A stretch of DNA of 64,000 nucleotides, taken from assembly GCA_023014485.1 (NCBI GenBank), contig JAJOZX010001575.1, positions 62,001 to 126,000 of the forward strand, read 5' to 3'. Shown in pieces: positions 42,804-54,568 of the stretch (its first letter is position 1; the number at the start of each line of letters is the position of its first letter). Source of the stretch: Bathynomus jamesi (taxonomy: Eukaryota; Arthropoda; Malacostraca; Isopoda; Cirolanidae). Made by a program: the position numbers and the translations under genes. The notes below the pieces were generated by a model. The model was not told the DNA's origin. It searched no databases and saw only the letters and a list, made by a program, of their open reading frames with translations.

Positions 42804-43710
42804 TATCGGCAAATCATGAAAGGGTTTCTAAAAAAGGCTAACAAGGCTGAAGCACAACTGCAACATGGCTAGTTTTCCTTGGTATAGACTCACATATATG
42901 ACACTGTGAATAGTTTACCTTTAACACTGAGGTGGTAAAGTTTTCAAGATAAAACTACTGTATAATTTAGACGTACCTTTATTGTTTATGGCATCAAATT
43001 GGGTGATGGTATACCATACCTTCATAGTACCCTCATCTGGAGGAATTAATATTAGTTCTTAAATTCTAAACTATATCTTATTAATTTATAATGTTTCATA
43101 AAACCAATTTGCTACAAAATAACTAAATTAATAAGCCTTATATTTACTCTGTGCTTTCCTTCTAGTAAAAGACTATTCAGCTGGACATGGATAAGCATTT
43201 TTTTTTTTTAAACAAATCCTTATTATATATATACGTATATATTAAATGGATATTTAGTCTGGCTGGCATAATTTGTCCATATAGAAGATTAGTGCCTACC
43301 TAGTTATTTGTAGAATAATTTAAATTACATTTTCAATAGTTTTATTTCTTTACAGGTCTACTTGTAACGGTAATATAAATGATTAAAAAAGTTAAAATTT
43401 ACTGATAAAAAATAGTACTGAAAAAGGTAAAAGGCATTTTATCACATCTTGAAATTTTATGCAAGGCTCTACCCCATAATATACGGTTTATAATAATAAG
43501 AGAAGGAAAGTATTTTAGTTTCACTAAATTATTTACAGTCACCCCTCGCCATTCATAAGTATTTCATTCTACAGAGACCCCACGAAGCGCAAAATCCATG
43601 AACCACAATATGAAGGTTCAAATGGGAAAAGTGGAATTACATGCCTGGGGACCCCCACACGTCATCCCTAAAACATGAATAATTTTGGGGGGGCAATAAA
43701 AACATCAATA
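42804..43710. other. No gene; possible MITE end
   Basis: ACAGTCACCCCTCGCCATTC at 43538 looks like a pogo-type end but no partner was found. Confidence 0.4.
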
Positions 43711-44135
43711 GAGTAAATACTTGATGAGTCGGACTCGTCCTCTGTCAAGTGCTATTATTCTTTTGTTTATTTTACAAAGAAAAGTGTTTTATTTCCTATG
43801 TCAAATGCCATTATTATTTTGTTTCTTTTACTAAGTGAAGTGTTTTTTAATACTGTATTGTATGCAAAGGTAAACAAAAAATTTTTTGTGTTTCACGCTC
43901 AAAATAATTCTAGCAACAGTAAGTGAAACAAAGTTTTATTGTTTTTTAATGTTTATTTTGAACATTGTATTAGACTCTGACCAATCAAACTTAAAAGGTT
44001 AGAGAGTATTTATGCCTCTTTAGGGGTAAATAGGGGGGGGGGGGGGGGGTAATTAAGGTAATTCACAATGAGTCACTTTTCAATGAGTCAGACTGGCTAG
44101 AGCCCTATATAGTCTGACTTATCGAGTATTTACTG
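43711..44135. mobile_element. Tigger-type MITE, 425 bp
   Basis: GAGTAAATACTTGATGAGTC at the left pairs with the complement of the right end (CAGTAAATACTCGATAAGTC). TA lies on both sides (43709-43710, 44136-44137). The inside holds a G run and no coding. Confidence 0.8.
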
Positions 44136-44419
44136 TATAATTTACTTCAACATACAATTAGGCAAAATAGTTGCTAATAAATTTGCTAACATATTTTAGT
44201 GCACAGACTATCTACAAAATCACTTTGGTTATGAGGGTAAATAGCATTAGAAAACTGTTTTCTACTGATACTGTATTAGAGAAAATGTATGGTAGCACTA
44301 GAGGGTTTGCAAGGGGTAACACAAGTACTGCAGTAAGAGCACCCTCAAATTGGAAACAGATGCTAAGTGATCGGGGACAGTACAGGACTACTACTAGTTG
44401 TGTTTAGCCAATCAGCCCA

Positions 44420-45420
44420 CCATGATCGCCCTCTCCAGAGTGGACCAGAGGTTCAACGCACTAGTGATGTTGTGTTGTGTTCAGTGTTGTGCTAGAGCGG
44501 TACAGTCTGTCATAATGTGTTCAATTGTTTGTGGTGTGTCCTAGCACAGATGGCAGGTGTCATCTGTGGAGTTGTCTAGTCTGTGTTTATATGTCCGTAA
44601 GTTGGGGTGATGTCCGCATTGGAATAGTGCTAAGTTAACTCAATCCAATCTGCTCAGGCTGATCTCTGACCTGTTAATGGGTGGCGGCTTTGCACCTAGG
44701 ACTGCATTCGGACCAAGTTGTCTCAGTGCTTTGTGGGTTAGGTGTGTGTGCATGTTTTTTCTGTACTGCGTGATGTCTGTGGGGCGTGGTATGGAATGGA
44801 GTATTTGGTTATAATGTCTATCTGGTGTTACCTTAATGGTGCGAGGTGTCGGTGCATGATTGTACATGTAGTGGCAAGGGTGTTGTGGGTTAGTTGTCAC
44901 TGCTGCCATGAATTGTGTTCCCCTCATGTCTAAATGTTCCCTAACTAAGTATTTTTGTTTCTGTGTGCAGGTGTTCTATTGGTGTTGTTTGAGTGCATCC
45001 TGTAATGATACGAAGTACGTTGTTTTGTATTGTCTGTAAGGTGTTTGTGTGTGTGTTTGAGATAATGGGTGCACAGCATGGGCTAGCATAGTCCATAACT
45101 GAGCAAATATATTATTTGTATATGAATGATGTTTCCTGCTGGTGTCCAAAGTTTGTGCCTGTTAGTACCCTAAGCATGTTAAGTTTTGATGTACATTTGT
45201 TTTTAATGTCCTGAATGTGGTTTGCAAAAGATAATGATGTGTTGTATGTGACCCCAAGTATTTTGGTTCTGTGAGTGTGTGGAATGTTGGTGTTGTTTAG
45301 TGTAAGCTGTGGAGTTATCTGGTGTTCCTTTGTATTGCACAATTTGCACCCATGAACCATCAAAAGGGTCACAAATGGTCAACTGCCAATAACTGAAATC
45401 TACAAAGTGCAAACCCACGA
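44420..45420 (-). pseudogene. LINE ORF2 3' half (RT thumb, zinc knuckle)
   Basis: Minus frame 45372-45112: TKILGVTYNTSLSFANHIQD and NMLRVLTGTNFG, the thumb region of Jockey/R1-type RT. It goes on as YICSVMDYASPCC and NNVLRIITGC, and then 44927-44640 with HKALRQLGPNAVLG. At about 44640-44470 LFQCGHHPNLRTYKHRLDN precedes CHLC(stop)DTPQTIEHIMTDC, the C-terminal CCHC knuckle, broken by a TAG. RT active-site blocks are absent; the copy is 5' truncated near 45420. Confidence 0.75.
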
Positions 45421-45569
45421 TCAGCGACTGTATATGTTAATACACCATGTAATGATGACAGTGATACAAGACAGAAGCCATGCATACTATTCTTTCATTA
45501 TTTTATACAATAAAAAATTTAGCTAAATGATTTAAAATGGTAAAATAGAGAGGTTATTACTATTATTAA

Positions 45570-45729
45570 CAGGGTTGGCAAAAACTTGGGTTTTTCACAC
45601 AAAAAAACAACCCAACTGGGTTTTTGCTGGGTTTGGGTTTTTTGGTTTTTTGATGGGTTGAAATTTTTTTTAGAAAGGTTCAATAATTCTGTAGTGCCTA
45701 TATATCTATTTTATTAATTTATCTAATCT

Positions 45730-45772
<43 letters not shown>

Positions 45773-46983
45773 TAAAAAGACATCTTTATTTCACAGAAAG
45801 TTCAGATATGAGAGATAATAATGAGACATCAGAATTTTCTCCATTTTAATTTAGATCTTTCCTTTATTCTTAAAAGCAGATTTCAGCTTTATTTAGACCT
45901 AACTCAAATTTAAATTTAAGATGCCAAACTCAAAGAGTTATAGAGGTGGAAGATCTAAAGCTAGCGAATGGGACGAGGTGACTTTATTAAGTGATCAGCC
46001 TACTAGAGTACTATGCAATTATTGCAAAGAAAGTATCACTCAAAAAATTGTGTGTGTGAAACATCATCTAGAGAAATGCAGTAAAAGAAAAGTGGACTGT
46101 TTTGAAAATGAGGCAAACAGTATGCCAAGACTCGAATTTGGAGCATCAGTTGAAACTGATTCACTTCCTCCAACTTCGGCTTCTGGCAAAGATGACCCAA
46201 AGATTATAAGTGAAAATGTGCCTGAAATGAGTGACACCAGTGCAGGTTCTTCATCATCCACATTTATCATTCAACACCAATAAAGCATAAAAGGCAAAGA
46301 TCAATTACACCATTTGTGGTAAGAACAACTGTAGACCAAAAGGAAGAATTAGATTTACAAGTTGCAAGGTTCTTTTTTCAGCTAACATACCCTTCAACAT
46401 TTAAGAAAATAAAGAATTTATAAAATTAATCAAAGGTCTAAGATCAAGATATGAACCATCAAATGGGAAAAGGTTGGCATCTGATCTGTTAATAAAAGTT
46501 ATGAGATCTATTCATAGTTGTCCGGCCAGTTCCGGATCATTGGAAAGATTCTTTTCAACATTTGACTTGGTATGGAGTAAAATGCGAAATAGGTTAGGGA
46601 AAGAAAATGCAGAAATGTTGGTTCAAATCTACCGCCACCACAGGTCAAAAGATGCTGAACATACTGATCAATAATCAATATTAGGTACCACTTAAATTAT
46701 AAAGCTGAAAAGAAACATGATTTATTTTTAGATATAGGTAGCCAATTAGAAGATAGATAAATTAGATACAGTATTAGATGTAAGGTTCATAATGAAACAT
46801 GTCAAATAAATAGTTTCTGGAAATTTTAGTTTATATTGGCCTTATCACATTAATTATAGTTTATAGTTGTTAATATATAAGACTGCATAACCATATTATA
46901 AAAAAAGCCATGTTAAAAATAAGTTTATGAGAAGTAAATTGATGTGGGTTTTTTTTGTCTTGGGTTTTTGGGTACCAACCCTG
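45570..46983 (+). mobile_element. hAT element with BED finger, internally deleted
   Basis: Ends CAGGGTTGG and CCAACCCTG; perfect 8-bp duplication ATTATTAA (45562-45569, 46984-46991). Subterminal GGGTTTTT words repeat at both ends. Contains a TA run (45731-45768). Confidence 0.95.
45921..46674 (+). pseudogene. hAT transposase, BED finger joined to hATC
   Basis: The frame 45921-46283 has ASEWDEVTLLSDQPTRVLCN then YCKESITQKIVCVKHHLEKC, a BED-type C2HC finger. A shifted frame gives SITPFVVRTTVDQKEELDLQ, the start of the catalytic region, then a stop. After a large deletion 46474-46674 reads CPASSGSLERFFSTFDLVWS and MRNRLGKENAEMLVQIYR, the dimerisation domain. The DDE core is gone. The DNA-binding and dimer domains alone could act as a repressor if expressed, but the frames are not joined. 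Confidence 0.85.
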
Positions 46984-47074
46984 ATTATTAACATGCAAGT
47001 TAATAACTTCCCCATTTCACCATTATCAGTTTTATATTGTATTCACCTAGTTCATCCAACAGGAAATAACCAGA

Positions 47075-47945
47075 TGGGGTAGTTACTATAACCAAGTCTC
47101 ATAATTAAGTTAAAAACTTGGTTATAGTTACTAGTTAACTAAGTTTTATTTTGGGGCTCATAACTAAGTTTTTTTTTTAATAAGCAAGTTTTTAATTTAG
47201 TGGACTTAAAGTTTTTTATTAAATATTAAAATGGCATCAGTGGTGCAGAGGGGGAGGGGCATTTTTGCAGGTACTCACCCTCGGCCCCCTTCCTGCATTA
47301 AAAAAAAAAAACTGACAAAATTCAAATGCATGAGTATTAAAACAAAGTTAAAATATATTTTTTGTATGTAGTAGAAATTCAGTGCTGCTGCTGCTGCTGC
47401 TGCTGCGTGTAGTTTGTCATATTATTAGAAAACAGAATTAGCCATTACTCTCTAAATAAAAGATTGCCAGTCTTCAACTAGTTGGTGAAGGAAATAGAGA
47501 AAGCAAAATATTGATGATGTTTTGTTTGTAAAATTATTGCTGGACCTATTGTAAGGAATCACCACTTTTGGACAGAAATGCTAGATAGTGCCAAAATTAC
47601 TGAATTGGAATGCATTATGAAATACAATAAGAATTATTACTAAGAGACATTAGACTGTTTTGTGCAGTATCTAATTTCTTTTACCTCTGATCTAATAGTG
47701 ATTTGTATCTAACTATGTGGGTTGTTTATCAGCAATACATAATAAACAAAAAAATTAAATTTTTAATACTGAGCAGCAGTTATGTAACACTGCAATTTTT
47801 ACACTGCTCTATATTTATTAAATTTTACTAAGTTTTTTGTATACCATAACCTAGTTTTAAACTTAACTAGTAACTATGTTTAAAAAACTTAACAAGCAAG
47901 TTTTTGGGGGGTACTGATAGCTAACTTTTTTCCGTAACTATTCCA
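47075..47945. mobile_element. hAT-like non-autonomous element
   Basis: TGGGGTAGTTACTATAACC at the left against TGGAATAGTTACGGAAAAAA (complement of the right end). AACTTAGTT/AACTAAGTT and AAGCAAGTTTTT words recur near both ends. The flanking bases are only loosely alike. Carries a (CTG)7-8 run at 47384-47406. Confidence 0.6.
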
Positions 47946-48768
47946 ATAATAGAAATAACAATAGGCACTGAAGTACTGTACATTTTAAAAAGTCCTACTA
48001 TTAAGTCCAGCCAGATAGCCAAGCTGTTCATAGTATTGGGTCAACTATTTAAAATTGCACCTACCTTTGAATTTGTGCAACAGACATTTAATGTCTCACA
48101 TAATTTTAAAAATAGGAAAATTTCTAAACAGCTGATCCTATCCTTTAGTCTGATCTGATGCTAAATATCCAGGCAAATTACTACTTAGCTATTGGGTAAA
48201 ACTTTACTCAAACCAGATACTCAGCATATTATAATCCACGTCAACCCAAAAGTAGCTAATATTTCTACAAACTGTTCAAATATTCTTCCAACACTATAAA
48301 ACTTGATCAGTACTAAGTTTTTGGGACACCAATTTTGATGATCCACCCATTTTATCCATTGGACTAATCAGGTTGAGTCTTATCTTATATCTGGGTTAGG
48401 TTACAGTCAGTTCAGTTCAGGTAGTTAATTTCCACACAGGGACCCAAAACACTGTCCCTGAAACAAAATTTACCAAAAAATTTTGTAAGAATTCTTAACT
48501 ACTGGGTGATCTCTTAATGGCATCAAGCATAAATTCATCCTCCTTAGTATTTCTAAAAAATATAAAAATCAATTATTATTTTTCAATAAATCCTTGAGCT
48601 TTTCGCAGAAATTTTTTGATACGTCCAATAAATTTATATTAGCTTATCTCAATCTATGAATATTTCGTGTCATTCTACACTATCCTTCTGGTGAAAGAAT
48701 TCCAAACTCTTTTCAAGGGCAATTCCAGGACAAATGAAGCAAAAGTATGTTAAATCAACATTCAACCA
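47946..48768. other. No feature recognised
   Basis: AT-rich spacer up to the long inverted-repeat element. Confidence 0.45.
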
Positions 48769-49436
48769 CCTCTGATTTTGCTAATTTTTGGTGTATAGGG
48801 TAAGTTTATAAAAGGAATTCATCTGTCAAAATCTCGGCTCAGGAGTTATGAAGGTCATCAAGGTCATGGTCAAATTGAAATTTTTTTGGATGGTCAAAGT
48901 GAGGTCAATAATTGTCATAGATCCATAAAACTTTTTTTTTTTTTAACTCAGAAAGAAGTGTAAATCAAAAAATGCAATAAAAATAGAAATAGGAAAATCA
49001 AAAAATTTGACCTTTGTGACTCAATAATAATTGACTGAATGATCTTCAAGTTCACCAATACAAAAAAAGATTTCTTACGGTAATAAAAATAAAGCTAAAA
49101 CAATATTCTTTCAATTTATACAATAAAAAGTTATTTTATTGACCATCTAGACTAGGGGTTCCCAAACTTCTAAGCTGTCAACCCCTTAATGAGCTTACAA
49201 AGTTATCATCCACCCCCTAACCAGACATGGGGGTAATAGTAATAGATCACAATTTTTTGGCTGTAATAGTAATAGATAATAGTCTATTACTTTTCTATTA
49301 CAGTGGCAATGGACATACTGTATGAATAAAGAACTGAAAAATGAACTAAATCTACTCTAAACTAAAACAAACATGTATGTGAACTAATATTGTGGCACAA
49401 TTTTTCCTTCAATAAAGTAAAATTTATCAAGACCTA

Positions 49437-50803
49437 CAGTGCCGCGAAAAGTCCGATCACCCTTGAAATTTGTATTTTTTACATAAAAAACAATGTTTAA
49501 ATGTATACTAACCTTATATTAGTATTTTGTCATCTGTCCTTTGGTTGGATGACTTGTTCTAGACGTTTGGCATGGATTTAATCAAGTTTTGACAAACTTC
49601 CACTGATATTTCCTTGCACCATACCTTTTTGATGGCCTCTTGTAATTTTCGACTGAGCCAGTGTCGTGGCATTCAACCTTATTTTTATTATTAGCCACAG
49701 ATTTTCTATCGGATTGAGATCTGGACTATTACCAGGCCAATCCAAAATATCAAATTTATTGTCAGTAATCCATTTTGTCACTATTTTGGCCCTGTGACAT
49801 GGTGCACCATCATGCATGTATGTTTTTGTCCTTTGGATTGCCATTGCCATTGGAAGTTATCCTGTAGCATTGCTAAATACCGTGCACCATTCATAGTTGT
49901 GTTCTTCGGAAGAAAATATAAGTTTCCACGCCCATAGTAACCGAAACAACACTTGGAGGGTGTTTCATTGTCTTTAGGGTGTATTTAGGGTCCATCCTAT
50001 TTGAGCCAATAGGCCGGCGAACCTTTTTGGACAACTTCTGAATGTCAAAAATGTCGACTCATCGCTAAATAAAACCTTCTTCCAGTCATCAACAGTCCAA
50101 TGAATGTATTTTTTACAAAATGCGACACGTTTTTTACGCATTTTTCATTAATGAACGGTTCTTAGCAGCATGGCGAGATGGTAATCCGAGTCTTTTTGGA
50201 GCCGCTCCTGGATAGTTCGTTCAGAAACACCAGATAACAAATTATTCATATTAAATTTTATTTCTTTCGCAGTTATTGTTGGGTTTTTCAATACTAAACG
50301 TTTCATAAGTTTGTCTGTTCGTGAATTTGTTTTCTCGGTCTGCCAGATCGTTTTTTAGGGACTGGCGTGGTTAGGCCACCATGTTCTTAACCCGTGAAAC
50401 CCATAAATTAACGGTACTTTGGGATATGTTTAATTCCTTAGCTATCTGTCTCTGTGATTTCCCACATGCATGCAAAGCAACAATAGCACCTCGACAATCA
50501 CTCTTAAGTTGTTTTTAGCACACATTATATATAAATTTTATTTACACCACTTTCTGTAAAAAAAAAAAAAATATCAAGAAATTTACACAAACAGTGAAAT
50601 CTGACAAATTTGAGACACAGCCACCCGCAACGAAGGCTACCAGAACACTAATTTGAGAATGCGTTGGATAGCTCTCATATCAGCGAGCAACCTCAAAGTT
50701 ACCAGATGTCGCTAGAACAAATAGAAAGTGAATTACGTGTCTCTGAATATCAAGGGAAAATATTGTATTTTCTTGAGTGATCGGATACTTTTCGCGGGCA
50801 CTG
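49437..50803 (-). mobile_element. Tc1-like element
   Basis: TIR CAGTGCCGCGAAAAGTCCGA against the complement of CAGTGCCCGCGAAAAGTATC; TA target on both sides (49435-49436, 50804-50805). Length 1367 bp, the usual size for Tc1. Confidence 0.92.
49578..50505 (-). pseudogene. Tc1 transposase, decayed
   Basis: The N-terminus near 50505-50400 reads GAIVALHACGKSQRQIAKEL and NISQSTVNLW, the paired-like helix-turn-helix that binds the TIR. The C-terminal frame 49850-49578 reads YMHDGAPCHRAKIVTKW (Asp 2) and WPGNSPDLNPIENLW (catalytic Glu): a DD34E triad. The middle is full of frame breaks. Confidence 0.85.
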
Positions 50804-50839
50804 TACAGTCTCTGAAATTGTAATGATTTAGTGAAAAAT

Positions 50840-52440
50840 ATTGTTAGCTATTGGTTGCGCTCAGCCTCATATGCCAGATTCAGAGCCTGCCTTATGCCTG
50901 GATCATGAGTGCAGAGCCTTCTGCTCATAAGTCTTATCCTGGATCCCTGAATCCAAACACTGCTACATCGCCAGCTCAATACCATCTCACACAGGGTATC
51001 CCCCCCAGGGGACCTTGATGAATCAGGATGCTGGGAATGCAGTAGGGATTCATGATGAAGAGGCATGTTGAACAATGGTGGTAAGGAGAGGCCAGAAGCG
51101 AGTGACCCCTCTGAGAACTGCAACTACTGCAGTAGCTAATGGTGGTGTGGTCCCTCAAGGGGGACTGGTCCCACTCATGCACCAGTTAGAGGGAGTCAGC
51201 CTGTGGCAAAGGCTGGCAGAGAATGGTGGGGTATCATAGGGGCTGCCAAAACAGATTGTATGATGGCTGTACCAACGAAGACTGCAAACATTTTCATCTC
51301 GAGATGTCAACCTGATCTTACAGCCGAGGAGCTGCGGGCATTTGTGGAAGATAAAGTGAACCTTCAGGTTACATGTAGGAAAATTGAGTCCAGATGGATT
51401 ACGTAGTTCCTTTTAAGTTACAGCAGTCCGTGATGATCCAGGGGTATTTATGGATCCAGCAGTATGGCTGGAATGGGTACATGTACAGCAGTTCTATGAG
51501 AAGGGAAGAAAAACACCTGTAGCCCCTCTCGCAAGTGCTGGAGAGGGTAATTATGGAGACATCATGCTTCATACTGTGGAGGAAAATTCAGCTGGGTCTA
51601 ATGCTGTAACTGCTGTGCCTGGTGTTTACAAGTGGAATTCAACATGTAGAGATGGCTGGCAGAACTCCTGCATCTTCCTAATTGCAACATTCAAGGTAAT
51701 CTCTTATAACTATAGAGGCCTAAGCTTAGGCAATAACAGCAAACACAGGCAGATCATAATTGATAAGCTATTAGAGGATGCTGATATTCTCTGTCTGCAG
51801 GAAACATGGCTATGGAAACAGGACTGAAGGACCTGAATAACCTGTCCAGTAAACTTTCATGGGATAGGGGAGGCCACCAGAGATAAACAAGATGGTCTCC
51901 TTGCAGGCTACCCACCTGGTGGGGTAGCTATTCTATGGAGGTTGGGGTATGCAAAATATATTAGTGAATTAAAACTTGGTTTGAATTGGCTAGCTGGAAT
52001 AGAAATTTGTGTAGACAATAAAAAATTTGTAATTCTGTGTATCTATATGCCTTTTCAGGCAGTTTGATAAAGATGATGACTACCTCATTAAATTGGGGCA
52101 GGTCAGCAGTATTATTGATGAGTTGGATATGACATGTGTAGCTATTATTGGTGACTTTAATGCTAATGTGCTTAATGATAAATCTTTGTTTAGCAACCAC
52201 TTAAAAGCCTTCTGTGAAGATAATAACTTGACCTGTTTATTCATGTGTAGTCTTCCTGGTAAAAGCTTTACTTATGTTAGTGATAGTTGGCACACCACCT
52301 CATGGTTGGATCATTGTATTTGTATGTTCATTATACACAGTGATTCACTGGCCTACTTCGGCAGTGCTCCAGACAACTCTCTCTTAAACTTCTATGGACC
52401 TCTTGTATAATGTTTGTACCTGTTGAGTCTGAAATAAAGT
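50840..52440 (+). pseudogene. LINE fragment: ORF1-like region and AP endonuclease, RT deleted
   Basis: The frame 51203-51406 has NIFISRCQPDLTAEELRAFV and its continuation a TAVRDDPGVFMDPAVW-like stretch, matching the ORF1 end of CR1/L2-like LINEs. 51690-51827 gives SYNYRGLSLGNNSKHRQIII and DADILCLQETWLW, the start of the AP endonuclease, and 52093-52330 gives AIIGDFNANVLN and FTYVSDSWHTTSWLDHC, its catalytic Asp-Asn-His end. The sequence then jumps to a 3' end with AATAAA and (GTTT)n (52432-52455). The RT is missing. Confidence 0.75.
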
Positions 52441-53344
52441 GTTTGTTTGTTAACACACTGCTTCTAATTGCATTTAAAAAGACAAAGATCCTTTTCAAAT
52501 GAGTGAAGTACCCCACATACAAAAGTAATAGTAATAGATGACCAAGTACTGGTAATAGTAATAGAAACCCAGTAATTGACCCCATGTCTGCCCCTAACCC
52601 AAATTCTCAATATTTAAAATAATTTTAAATGAAATCATCAAAATATAATCAATATTTATTAATCATTATAGTTATACAATTAACATTATTAGTAATTAAG
52701 TGAAAATTAATAACTGCTAAATACGTTTACAATTAAATCTTCTCCAATGAAATGGATGGGCCCGATGGGCATTATAGGCTGTAGGTTTGAGCCTTAAGTC
52801 ACTGCCCTCATCGATATTAAGCCTAGACCCCTAGAACTTTATTGACCCCCTATACATCCATAGATCTTTATCAACCCCAGTTCCATCAACCCAAGGGGTC
52901 GATATTGACCACTTTGGGAAGCCCTGATCTAGACTGTCTTATTGTAGGTTGAACAATGGTTAGTTTTATGATATTTACGTCAAAAAATGTAATCTTAATA
53001 GAATACCTATGTTTATTGTTATTAATTTCCTGTCATTTTTCTTATAGATCATCGGATATAGTGTATTGATATTTCCTTATAGTATTAAGGGGCATTAGTT
53101 TTCAGATCTGTAATATTAGTGAATATCTATTATCAATGGGTTGAAAAGTGTATGCTGACCCTCTTAAAAAGCATAAAAGATAATAAAGGTACTTGTGCCA
53201 GTGCATGATGCACTTAGAGGAATGCATGGCTTAGCATCTGGTGATTTTATTTGCAAGAACTGTTTTAATGCTCTTCATAAAATCAAGATCACAGAGCAAT
53301 TTAATTGATTGATTGACCTCCAAATGATCAAATCCTAACACCAC

Positions 53345-53569
53345 TTGATGAGGTTTTTGGAAGACACACCAACACAAAATTTCTGTACTTGTCAAAAGAA
53401 GCCCAGGAAACTACTTTTGGAAGAAAGATTTGCAAACTCAATAACCATCCCTGGCACTCATAAGTTTTACAGATTTGTACCTTTAAGTCATACGCAGTTG
53501 GAGGTTGGTGAAATTTCTTCAGGCCCTAAAAAACTCACCACAGTTGTGAAACTGTTGGAAGATGAATGA
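53345..53569 (+). pseudogene. Unrecognised open frame inside the long-inverted-repeat element
   Basis: 74 codons; NFCTCQKKPRKLLLEERF then IPGTHKFYRFVPLS and VKLLEDE. No family recognised. Its position between the inverted arms suggests a fragment of that element's protein. Confidence 0.3.
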
Positions 53570-54029
53570 GCAACATCACATTCCTACTGAAGAAATCAGC
53601 ACTGGGAGATATGTCGCCTGCATATATGAAAATCTGAGTTGTTTTGTTTGGTGATTATAGGATAAATTTTCTGCACCCATCAGGAAAAAGTAATAAACAT
53701 TCTTTTCCTTCAAGGGCAGACCTCTGTTGGATCCTGCCATCTGATATTCTCCAGACAATGACAGCTCCACAATTGCTCGGTGGAATATGAATTCAGTATG
53801 CTTTTAGTGGTGATGAGATGCATACAGCCAAATATACTTATGAACATCAACATTTAAATATAAACAAGATTTAATTGAAATCCTTTCTGAAATTGTTAAG
53901 AAGTTGGTAACTTATGAATACAGATAAGAGAAAAAAATTATATCTACACTTATTTTCACAATAAATTAAATAAGATCCTCAGAATACACCTAATACATCT
54001 CAAATGAAATTAAAAACACAAAAATCACC
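53570..54029. other. No feature recognised
   Basis: Interior of the long-inverted-repeat element, non-coding. Confidence 0.4.
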
Positions 54030-54568
54030 ATTGTTTAACCTCCAATAAGACAGTCTGGATCATCATCAATAAGAAACTTTTATTGCACAAATTGAAACAA
54101 TATTGTTATAGCTTTATTTTTTATTAAGAATTTTTTTTTCATATCGGTGAACTTCAAGGTTATTCAGTCTGAGATTTTGACGGAGGAATTCCTTGTATAA
54201 ACTAGGTCTGGTGCTAGTGTCTCTGAGCAACGTCTACAATGAGAGAGTGTACACCAAAAATTAGCAAAATCTGAGATGGTCCTGGAACTATTCTTTTGTT
54301 TATTCATTTCACGCGTGTAACCTAGGATTAAATGTGTATTATTTGTTATTATTCATCTCTTATCTCTTTTGCCTAACTGATTTCTTCGTATAGTATTGGT
54401 ACCATACCTTCAATGACTTTGTATTTGTTTTATATTGATAATAATAATTTAAGATGAATACATACCCTAATTAATAATTCTTATTCATGGTTTTATATTA
54501 CATTATTAAAATAATAATGACCATCTGTTTTATTTTTAATTAAGAGCTCAGTAAAGCCTAAAGCTTAA

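Larger units (their letters stand above)
49222..52590. mobile_element. hAT-type element (inner), TSD CCCCTAAC
   Basis: Ends CAGACATGGGG on both sides with (TAATAG) words inside (GTAATAGTAATAGAT). Perfect 8-bp duplication CCCCTAAC (49214-49221, 52591-52598). It has taken in a Tc1 and a LINE. Confidence 0.92.
49153..52926. mobile_element. hAT-type element (outer), TSD ATCTAGAC
   Basis: Left TAGGGGTTCCCAAACTT, right the complement of CAGGGCTTCCCAAAGTGG; perfect 8-bp duplication ATCTAGAC (49145-49152, 52927-52934). The element's own sequence is 49153-49221 and about 52599-52926; the rest is nested. Confidence 0.92.
48769..54265. mobile_element. Long-inverted-repeat element, interrupted
   Basis: 48769-49152 continuing at 52935-52965 aligns as an inverted repeat with 54265-54030. 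Shared words: GATTTTGCTAATTTTTGGTG, GTCAAAATCTC, AAAGCTA-AACAATATT and GACTGTCTTATTG-AGGTT. The left arm is cut by the hAT at 49153-52926, and the match resumes exactly after its target duplication. The interior (52966-54029) has one short open frame (53345-53569). Exact ends are uncertain; TCCAGGAC lies just outside both arms. Confidence 0.7.

Noticed and set aside
43538..43700. Left end resembling a pogo-type MITE (ACAGTCACCCCTCGCC)
   Set aside because: No matching right end found before the next MITE at 43711.
47384..47406. (CTG)n as a coding poly-Gln/Leu tract
   Set aside because: Lies in a non-coding hAT-like element, with no open frame around it.
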